11,548 nt of DNA, from NCBI GenBank assembly GCA_040880365.1, contig JBBDIO010000277.1, forward strand, positions 1 to 11,548. The letters run 5' to 3'. How positions within the stretch are numbered: position 1 is the first letter of the stretch; each line of letters begins with the position of its first letter. Shown here one piece after another: positions 6,229-11,548 of the stretch. This DNA comes from JBBDIO01 sp040880365. GTDB taxonomy: Bacteria > Chloroflexota > Anaerolineae > Caldilineales > Caldilineaceae. The notes beneath the pieces are model-generated. The model made no database searches, was not told the origin of the DNA, and saw nothing but the letters and a program-made list of their open reading frames with translations. Position numbers and translations under genes: made by a program.

Positions 6229-7542
6229 ATGGCCCATAAAAAACGCATCGGTCTCTATCTGACTCCCGCCCAAATTGTGCGCAATCCCGACTATCTGGGC
6301 ATTCTGCGCGACGAGTTGGGCCTCAATCTGGTCGTGCTCATCTTCACGGGCGAATTTCCCGCCAATGTATTGGCCCACAGCCCCTTCGACGGCACGCCGC
6401 CTTCGGCAGACCGCGTGCAATCGTTGCTGGCGCGCCATTTTGATGGCAAACCCTCTACCGACAAGCTGGAAAGCGCGCTCAAGTCCGTCGGCCCCCACTT
6501 TTCTGCGGGCGGCGACGACAAGGAAGTCAACGCGGCTATCGAAATCGCGCGCAAGGCGGGCATGGAAATCTGGTTCATGGCGGGGGCATGGACTGCCAGC
6601 GACTATGATGTGCTCATGTATAACCCCGCGCTGGAAGCCAACAACGTCTGGTACGAAGCCGCCTATACCCATCTCGCCACCGGCTATGATGTAGACGGGC
6701 TGGACATTACCCACGCCCGCTTCCCCATGACCAGCTATCCGCGCGGCCTGCTGTTGGGCTTTGGCGACGAAAGCACCCAGGCCGCCACCGAGTTGGGCTA
6801 TGACATGGCACAGATGCGCGCCGACATCCAGGACGCGTGGGATCGTCTCAAGACCATCGACGGCACGCGCCTGGCCGCGATTGCCCAGCACGATATGGGA
6901 CCCTTCGATTACATGCAGTTGCTGGGTATGCGCACCGGCATCATCGACTGGTTCCGTTTCCGTTCCGACCTGCTCGCGCGCAATGTAAAACGGTTCCACA
7001 CGGCTGTTCACGCCGCCGCGGGCGCGGATTTCCTCTTCGGCATCGATACCTACCCCGCGTCCTTTTCCATGTTCGCCGGACACAATCACATCCGCTGGCA
7101 AGAGATGTCCGACTATGCCAGCCCCCTGCTTTCGCATGTAGATATCTTCCCCATGCGCACGATTGTCAACTCGGCCAAATATCTCATGGAGTTGCATCCC
7201 CAATTGAGCGAAGCCGACGCGCTGGGCATCGTCCATCGGTTCGCCGGGTTGGATAGTATCGGTATGCCCGAATCCATCGCCGAGTTTGCCCTGGGTGAAC
7301 CCGACTGTGAATTCCGCCATGTGCCGCTGGAAAAGCTCATGCGGCTGGATATGGCAAAGGCGCGCCTCTATCTCGGCGACGATGTCCCATCCTATCCCAT
7401 CATCCAGGGCGGCGGCGCGCCCCATCCCTGGCCCCGCGAGAAGATCGAAACCATCATCGCCGACACCTTTGCCACTGGGCACGATGGCTATGTCTTCCAG
7501 GGCACATCCTCGCTGGTCGACTATGAACTGAAGAAAGACTGA
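6229..7542 (+). CDS. Uncharacterised TIM-barrel protein, glycoside-hydrolase-like
   Basis: A 437-residue cytoplasmic protein without signal peptide or membrane segments; I cannot name its family. Alternating hydrophobic strands suggest a barrel: RIGLYL (6-11), NLVVLIF (33-39), GMEIWFMAGAW (111-121), VDGLDITHARFP (155-166), ADFLFGIDTYPA (266-277), SHVDIFPM (302-309) and GYVFQG (420-425). GLDITHARFP resembles the strand-4 motif D-x-x-x-R-F/Y-P of glycosyl-hydrolase-like proteins such as GHL10, with D159 and R164 in the matching places. That is a motif-level likeness only. AAAGGA (6215-6220) gives a good ribosome site. It ends one base before the dehydratase start, implying coupled expression, so a sugar-processing role (glycosidase, isomerase or lyase) is inferred, not shown. 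Confidence 0.85.
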   Translation: MAHKKRIGLYLTPAQIVRNPDYLGILRDELGLNLVVLIFTGEFPANVLAHSPFDGTPPSADRVQSLLARHFDGKPSTDKLESALKSVGPHFSAGGDDKEVNAAIEIARKAGMEIWFMAGAWTASDYDVLMYNPALEANNVWYEAAYTHLATGYDVDGLDITHARFPMTSYPRGLLLGFGDESTQAATELGYDMAQMRADIQDAWDRLKTIDGTRLAAIAQHDMGPFDYMQLLGMRTGIIDWFRFRSDLLARNVKRFHTAVHAAAGADFLFGIDTYPASFSMFAGHNHIRWQEMSDYASPLLSHVDIFPMRTIVNSAKYLMELHPQLSEADALGIVHRFAGLDSIGMPESIAEFALGEPDCEFRHVPLEKLMRLDMAKARLYLGDDVPSYPIIQGGGAPHPWPREKIETIIADTFATGHDGYVFQGTSSLVDYELKKD

Positions 7543-7543
7543 C

Positions 7544-8488
7544 ATGATCATCCAGGAACAACTGCGCTGGGATCAGGTGAACGACGAAAATCTGGCCTTC
7601 TTCAACGCCATCGGTGTGGACTATCTCACGATCTATCCCACACCCGACATGCGCGACGGGCAGGATCGCACCGACTACTGGCGACGTATGCAAAAGATGG
7701 CCGCCGATCACGGACTCAAGCTCAACAACATCGCGTCTAACTGCTGGGATGAGATCACGCTGGGCCTGCCCGACCGCGACGAGAAAATCGAAGCCTGGTG
7801 TACCATCCTGCGCAACCTGGGCGCGGTAGGCATTCCCACGATGGGCTACAATTTCAAGCCCATCGGCAATTTCCGCACCCCATCGGCCATTGGGCGCGGC
7901 GGCGCACGCTATAGCACCTTCGACTATGCCGAGTTTCAGCGCGATGCGCCCCATGTGCCCGAAAAGACCATCAGCGAAGAAAACCTGTGGGCCAACCTGG
8001 CCTATTTCCTGGAGCGTGTGATCCCCGTCGCCGAAGAAGCGGGCGTGCGCATGGCCTTGCATCCCGACGATCCGCCACGCCCCGAACCAATGGGCGGCGC
8101 GGCGCGCATCGTCTCTACGCTGGATCAATACAAGCGCATCTTCGACCATGTGCCCAGCCCCAACAACGCCATGCTCTTTTGCCAGGGCTGTGTCACCGAA
8201 ATGGGCGTGGATGTGGCGGCGGCAATCCGCGAAATCGGCGGGCTGGACAAAATTGTCTATGTCCACTTTCGCAACATCACCGGCGGGCCAGATCATTTCG
8301 AAGAAGTCTTTATCGACGAAGGCCAGGTGGACATGATTCACATGATGCAGGTCTATCGCGACATTGGTTTCAATGGCCCCTTCATGATGGATCACACACC
8401 CACGCTTCCCTTTGAACACAGCGACCGCCTGGGGCGCGCCTTCGCCGTCGGCTATATGCGCGCCGCGATTCAGGCCGTATACCGCTAG
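7544..8488 (+). CDS. uxuA: UxuA-like mannonate dehydratase, short form
   Basis: A 314-residue cytoplasmic TIM-barrel protein clearly related to D-mannonate dehydratase (UxuA), which converts D-mannonate to 2-keto-3-deoxygluconate in hexuronate catabolism. Matching blocks are YNFKP (102-106), IPVAEEAGVRMALHPDDPPRP (160-180), LFCQG with C213, VHFRN with H241, and DHTP with D283. H173, C213, H241 and D283 fit the family's metal-ligand set. E. coli UxuA has about 394 residues; here the helical insertion that precedes the IPVAEE block is mostly missing (only about 20 residues, QRDAPHVPEKTISEENLWAN), and the usual PDHGH is DHTP. It may therefore act on a related aldonate. ATG follows the previous stop by one base with a weak AAGAAAGA, so translation is probably coupled to the 437-aa gene. 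Confidence 0.87.
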   Translation: MIIQEQLRWDQVNDENLAFFNAIGVDYLTIYPTPDMRDGQDRTDYWRRMQKMAADHGLKLNNIASNCWDEITLGLPDRDEKIEAWCTILRNLGAVGIPTMGYNFKPIGNFRTPSAIGRGGARYSTFDYAEFQRDAPHVPEKTISEENLWANLAYFLERVIPVAEEAGVRMALHPDDPPRPEPMGGAARIVSTLDQYKRIFDHVPSPNNAMLFCQGCVTEMGVDVAAAIREIGGLDKIVYVHFRNITGGPDHFEEVFIDEGQVDMIHMMQVYRDIGFNGPFMMDHTPTLPFEHSDRLGRAFAVGYMRAAIQAVYR

Positions 8489-8496
8489 CCCATTGC

Positions 8497-8540
8497 TACA
8501 ACCACTGCGCCGGGGCGACTGCTACGGCGCAGTGGTTGTA
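8497..8540. promoter_or_regulatory. 15-bp perfect stem-loop after the dehydratase gene
   Basis: TACAACCACTGCGCC (8497-8511) pairs perfectly with GGCGCAGTGGTTGTA (8526-8540) around a 14-base loop. It begins 8 bases after the dehydratase stop. The sequence after it (TACATGTATCCC) has no T-run, so a textbook intrinsic terminator is not supported. It may act as an mRNA 3' end stabiliser, a terminator of the U-less kind, or an operator upstream of the TATAAT at 8584. Confidence 0.65.
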
Positions 8541-8583
8541 TACATGTATCCCTCTGCATCACGCCCCACCCCGCCTTTGGGTG

Positions 8584-8589
8584 TATAAT
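8584..8589 (+). promoter_or_regulatory. Candidate -10 box (TATAAT) for the epimerase gene
   Basis: An exact TATAAT in GC-rich DNA, 77 bases before the epimerase ATG. The -35 region at 16-18 bases upstream (around 8559-8567, CACGCCC) is poor, so an activator or another upstream element would be expected. Transcription would start near 8596, directly before a leader hairpin. Confidence 0.45.
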
Positions 8590-8596
8590 CAGCCTG

Positions 8597-8622
8597 TTTG
8601 GCATCCACCCGGATGCTCCAAA
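8597..8622 (+). promoter_or_regulatory. Leader hairpin at the predicted 5' end of the epimerase mRNA
   Basis: TTTG-GCATCC (8597-8606), loop ACCC, GGATGC (8611-8616), a two-base bulge TC, then CAAA (8619-8622). This gives 10 pairs with a tetraloop at the presumed start of the message, a place where hairpins often protect RNA 5' ends. Confidence 0.4.
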
Positions 8623-8665
8623 CGGCAACTTCTGAATTTCTACACCCGGAGCGCGAATCCACACC

Positions 8666-9676
8666 ATGAAAATACTCATCACCGGCGGCAGCGGCAATGT
8701 GGGCACGGCCCTCACGCGCCGTCTGGTCAAAAAAGGCTGGGACGTGCGCGTCCTGGGCCTGGAAGCCGAGGCCGATCTGCCCGGCGCTACCTACATCCAC
8801 GGCGATATTATGGACTATGCCACCGTGGTCAATGCCGTCCAGGATCGCGACGCGGTGATCCACCTGGCGGCAATTGCCAACCCCATGCGCTTCCCCGCGC
8901 CCAAGACGTTTGAAGTCAACGTCGCCGGCACCTACAATGTCTTTGAAGCCGCGGCCAATGCGGGCATTTCGCGCGTGGTCCAGGCCAGTTCCATCAATGC
9001 CTTTGGCTGTTTCTGGGGCACGGTCGAAATCTCGCCCCAATATCTGCCCATCGACGAAGCCCACCCCACCCACACCACCGACGTCTATTCCTTCTCCAAA
9101 CAAATGGTAGAAGAAATCGCAGACTACTATTGGCGACGGGCTGGCATCTCCAGCGCTTCATTTCGCTTCCCCGGCGTGTGGACTGCGGCGCGCATCGAGA
9201 ACAGCGACCGCGCCACCCAAAAAGCCGCGGCCCGCGCCACGCTGGAAGAACTGTTGGGGCTATCTGATAGCGAACGCGCCGCGCGTCTCGAACAAATCCG
9301 GGACTGGTCCGACGACTATCGCAGCCGCAAACAGATGGAACATCCCGCGGCCCAGAACGGGTTTGCGCCTGCCCCCTACACCGACGATCCCCTGTGGCAG
9401 ATGTATACCTTCCAGCGTTTCAACTTTTTCGCCTATATCCACGAAGAAGATTCGGCCCAGGCGATGGAAAAAGCAGTCACCGCAGAATACAGCGGCGCGC
9501 ATCCCCTGTTCGTCAATTCCGCCTATAATAGTGCCGACTACGACGCCCAGACACTAGCGCGGCTCTTCTTTCCCGATAGCGAACTGCGTGCCGGCGAGCT
9601 GGGCGACGCGGCGGCCCTGGTCAGCATCAACAAGGCGCGTAAACTGATTGGCTTCAAACCGGAGCATGTGCTCTAA
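8666..9676 (+). CDS. NAD-dependent epimerase/dehydratase (extended SDR)
   Basis: A 336-residue extended short-chain dehydrogenase of the sugar epimerase/dehydratase class (PF01370). Visible marks: nucleotide-binding TGGSGNVG (6-13), GDIMD (46-50), HLAAIANP (66-73), the ASS catalytic serine region (107-109) and the YSFSK pair (Y141, K145). Between about residues 175 and 245 is a charged, helical stretch (ERAARLEQIRDW, DDYRSRKQMEH) longer than in GalE-like enzymes, probably a lid over the substrate; its aromatic end (YTFQRFNFFAYIHEED) leads into the conserved HxxD region. The C-terminus INKARKLIGFKPEHVL is typical. Substrate not evident: a nucleotide sugar, or a free sugar or uronate as in related dehydrogenases. 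GGAG (8648-8651) lies 14 bases before ATG, rather far, so translation initiation may be weak or leader-dependent. Confidence 0.9.
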   Translation: MKILITGGSGNVGTALTRRLVKKGWDVRVLGLEAEADLPGATYIHGDIMDYATVVNAVQDRDAVIHLAAIANPMRFPAPKTFEVNVAGTYNVFEAAANAGISRVVQASSINAFGCFWGTVEISPQYLPIDEAHPTHTTDVYSFSKQMVEEIADYYWRRAGISSASFRFPGVWTAARIENSDRATQKAAARATLEELLGLSDSERAARLEQIRDWSDDYRSRKQMEHPAAQNGFAPAPYTDDPLWQMYTFQRFNFFAYIHEEDSAQAMEKAVTAEYSGAHPLFVNSAYNSADYDAQTLARLFFPDSELRAGELGDAAALVSINKARKLIGFKPEHVL

Positions 9677-9764
9677 CTGCGAACGGCGAAACCCGCACAG
9701 GCAATGGCAATCGGCAGAGAAGAGGAACAGGACTGGAAACGACACTTGAGGAATAAATTCGGGG

Positions 9765-9793
9765 TTGACAGGCGGAACAAAATCCTGTAAACT
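9765..9793 (+). promoter_or_regulatory. Sigma-70 type promoter of the Asp-box protein gene
   Basis: A consensus -35 TTGACA (9765-9770), 17-base spacing, and TAAACT (9788-9793) as -10. Predicted start of transcription is near 9800, with a leader of about 60 bases to the ATG at 9862. ACAGG (9768-9772) and CCTGT (9784-9788) form a 5-bp inverted repeat across the spacer, which could be chance or a small operator. Confidence 0.7.
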
Positions 9794-9861
9794 CGCCGCA
9801 AACAGAACACATGTTCCGATTTCGTTTCCTATTCCACCATTCATTCCACAGGGAGACCCAT

Positions 9862-10989
9862 ATGCCCGACAGCCACGCGCCGCAAGTTCAACTATTGGTA
9901 GGCACTATCAAGGGTGCATTTATCTACACCGCCGATCCGGATCGCCAGAATTGGGACTTGCGCGGGCCGTTTATGCACGGCTGGGAAGTCTATAGCCTGC
10001 TGGCAGATCAGCGTGGCAGTGCCCCGCGCCTGATTGCCGGGACATCCCACGCCGCCTATGGGCCGGCCATCCGCATCAGCGATGATCTGGGCGAAACCTG
10101 GCGACAGGTGGAAAAAGGCCCCGAATACTCCTCCGATTCGGGCTTTAATCTAACCCGCATCTGGCAATTGATCCCCGGCCATGCCACTCAGCCCGAGACT
10201 GTCTACGCCGGAGTAGATGAAGCCGGGCTGTTTGTGAGCCACGACCGGGGCGAAAGCTGGCGCGAGGTAGATGCGTTGACAAACCACCCCACCCGCCCCG
10301 AATGGTTTCCCGGCGGTGGTGGTCTCTGCCTCCACACCATCATGACCCACCCCAAAAACCCGCAGCGCATGTGGGTTGGCATCTCCGCGGTTGGTGTTTT
10401 CCGCACCGACGACGGCGGCGCCAGCTGGCAGACTGCCAACCAGGGTCTGATCGAGGCCAACACGGGCGAGCCGGCCCAGGAGATCGGTTCCTGTGTGCAC
10501 AAAATGGTGCTCGATCCCGATAACCCCGACACCATCTATATGCAAGAACACTGCGGCGTCTTCCGCTCGGATAACGGCGGCGACAGTTGGTATACCATCG
10601 AAGAAGGGCTGCCCAAAGCCCATCTCCACCACCCCGAATTCTGGCCCTTTGGCTTTCCTATGGCAATCACGCGCACGGGCGATATGTTCATTGTGCCGCT
10701 GGAAAGCAGCGAACAGCGCACCACCGCCGCGGGCGAACTGGCGATCTATCGCCGCGGGCGGGGCGACGCCGCGTGGGTGCCCAGCGGCCCCATTCTGCCC
10801 GATGAACCCCGCTACACCAGCGTCCTGCGCGATGCCATGACCGTAGATGACCAGGACGAAACCGGAGTCTACTTTGGCACCACGTCCGGCGATGTATTCT
10901 ACTCATTAGATCGGGGCGATTCGTGGACCCGGCTGCCCGGACAGTTGCCGCGCGTCCTCTCGGTCAAGGCCTGGACACTCAACGCTTAG
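9862..10989 (+). CDS. Asp-box (BNR) beta-propeller protein, sialidase/sortilin-like
   Basis: A 375-residue protein with five clear Asp-box motifs (S/T-x-D-x-G-x-S/T-W): SDDLGETW (73-80), SHDRGESW (126-133), TDDGGASW (182-189), SDNGGDSW (236-243) and SLDRGDSW (348-355). This is the repeat signature of sialidase- and VPS10/sortilin-like propellers (COG4447-type). There is no signal peptide, so it is probably cytoplasmic, unlike most secreted sialidases; I see no arginine triad that would support sialidase activity. Histidine-rich loops (AHLHHPEFW, 253-261) could bind metal. ATG 9862 is chosen because AGGGAG (9850-9855) is 6 bases upstream; the in-frame ATG at 9811 would fall about 10 bases from the predicted transcript start. 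It has its own promoter. Function unknown. Confidence 0.88.
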   Translation: MPDSHAPQVQLLVGTIKGAFIYTADPDRQNWDLRGPFMHGWEVYSLLADQRGSAPRLIAGTSHAAYGPAIRISDDLGETWRQVEKGPEYSSDSGFNLTRIWQLIPGHATQPETVYAGVDEAGLFVSHDRGESWREVDALTNHPTRPEWFPGGGGLCLHTIMTHPKNPQRMWVGISAVGVFRTDDGGASWQTANQGLIEANTGEPAQEIGSCVHKMVLDPDNPDTIYMQEHCGVFRSDNGGDSWYTIEEGLPKAHLHHPEFWPFGFPMAITRTGDMFIVPLESSEQRTTAAGELAIYRRGRGDAAWVPSGPILPDEPRYTSVLRDAMTVDDQDETGVYFGTTSGDVFYSLDRGDSWTRLPGQLPRVLSVKAWTLNA

Positions 10990-11115
10990 GCTCTGCACGT
11001 CTGGTGGTTAGACGCCGAGACGCTACACCGAGCCAAAGCGCGTCACGTCTTTTGTACGCCAAATTTCTACCAGCCCGGTTTTGCCATCCAGAGAACCGGC
11101 AAGGAGCCTCTGCCC
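10990..11115. other. Spacer with weak hairpins before the DinB gene
   Basis: Two small inverted repeats occur: CGTCT/AGACG (10998-11002 and 11010-11014, 7-base loop) and CCGGTT/AACCGG (11075-11080 and 11094-11099), the latter ending next to the AAGGAG ribosome site (11101-11106). A short T-run (11050-11053) follows a CGTCT that could pair with the upstream AGACG. None is strong enough to call a terminator. Confidence 0.3.
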
Positions 11116-11548
11116 ATGCACGCCGACGAATGTGTGGCCCAGTTGTCCAGCAACGCGACCCGCATTGCCGCCCTCTTCAACGGGATAGAAGATGAACAGG
11201 CGCGTCGTCAACCAGCGCCCCAGGCCTGGTCGATGCTGGATGTGATCTGCCATCTCTATGACGAAGAACGCGAAGACTTTCGCCCGCGGCTGGACATTCT
11301 GCTCCACCATCCCGAAACGCCATTTACGCCCAATGATCCCGAAGGCTGGGTGACAGCGCGCGATTACCAGAGTCGCGACTTTCGGGTCGTATTGGCCGAA
11401 TTTATGGATGAACGCGCCAAATCGGTCGCGTGGCTGGGTACGCTGGCCGCGCCCGATTGGCAGCATCCCTTCACGCGGCCCGATGGCAGCACCTTCCACC
11501 CCGGCGATATGCTGGCAAGCTGGGTCGCCCACGATTTTTTACACATGC
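11116..11548 (+). CDS. DinB-family protein, N-terminal 144 residues (runs off window)
   Basis: An open frame from ATG 11116 to the window end, translated from MHADECVAQLSSNATRIAAL onward. The four-helix DinB/YfiT-like pattern is visible: WSMLDVICHLYDEEREDFRPR with H46, and WVAHDFLHM with H139 and H143, which together form the three-histidine metal site of the family. ETPFTPNDPEGWVTARDY is the usual linker between helices 2 and 3. Families with this fold include metal-dependent thiol transferases and many of unknown function. AAGGAG (11101-11106) sits 9 bases upstream of ATG. Probably only a few tens of residues are missing. No link to the sugar genes is evident. Confidence 0.87.
   Translation, partial: MHADECVAQLSSNATRIAALFNGIEDEQARRQPAPQAWSMLDVICHLYDEEREDFRPRLDILLHHPETPFTPNDPEGWVTARDYQSRDFRVVLAEFMDERAKSVAWLGTLAAPDWQHPFTRPDGSTFHPGDMLASWVAHDFLHM

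Noticed and set aside
6196..7551. A 451-codon minus-strand frame over the 437-aa gene
   Set aside because: The plus frame has a good ribosome site, operon spacing and barrel-like strands; the antisense product is a Gly/Val/His-rich shadow.
7454..8419. A 321-codon minus-strand frame over the UxuA-like gene
   Set aside because: The plus strand encodes unmistakable UxuA motifs.
8497..8540. Calling the 15-bp stem a rho-independent terminator
   Set aside because: No T-run follows the stem, so it is listed as a regulatory stem-loop instead.

Overview
The window looks like a piece of an uncultured, moderately high-GC bacterium, most likely a Chloroflexota (Anaerolineae/Caldilineae-like) draft genome. 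The lineage call is an inference from style only: a solute-binding lipoprotein with a combined twin-arginine/lipobox signal and an Ala/Pro-rich tether, a cluster of uncharacterised sugar-catabolism enzymes, and A/C-rich intergenic strings. Two runs of N (10 and 100 bases) show that this is a scaffolded assembly. All confident genes lie on the plus strand.

Layout. 3-122: probable 3' end of an unidentified gene. 292-1125: COG3618-type amidohydrolase/lactonase. 1126-1449: anomalous lower-GC gap holding two small overlapping minus-strand reading frames. 1450-5207: a complete importer of the Lpl/Ytc (oligosaccharide) ABC class, in the order YtcP-like permease, solute-binding lipoprotein, LplB-like permease. 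5300-8488: a tight catabolic run of an SDR dehydrogenase (interrupted by a 100-N gap), an unassigned TIM-barrel protein resembling glycoside hydrolases, and a short UxuA-type mannonate dehydratase. 8489-8665: a 15-bp perfect stem-loop, a TATAAT box and a leader hairpin. 8666-9676: an extended-SDR sugar epimerase/dehydrogenase. 9765-9793: a good sigma-70 type promoter. 9862-10989: a cytoplasmic Asp-box beta-propeller protein. 11116-end: a DinB-family protein cut by the window edge.

How it fits together (inference). A carbohydrate, plausibly a uronate-containing oligosaccharide, is bound by the lipoprotein and imported through the two permeases; no ATPase gene is in view, and this transporter class often shares an MsmX-like ATPase encoded elsewhere. 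Inside the cell, an SDR would oxidise the sugar, the amidohydrolase would open the resulting lactone, and the UxuA-like enzyme would dehydrate the aldonate toward a 2-keto-3-deoxy acid. The 437-residue barrel protein, encoded next to the dehydratase, is the least understood member and could be a glycosidase or an unrecognised enzyme of the same route.

Most worth a second look: the 15-bp in-frame tandem repeat that runs into the 100-N gap of the SDR gene; the minus-strand GTGA-coupled small reading frames with a Cys-x2-Cys motif; the 437-aa orphan barrel family; and the hairpin next to the 10-N gap. I see no CRISPR array, tRNA, rRNA, insertion sequence or phage gene.
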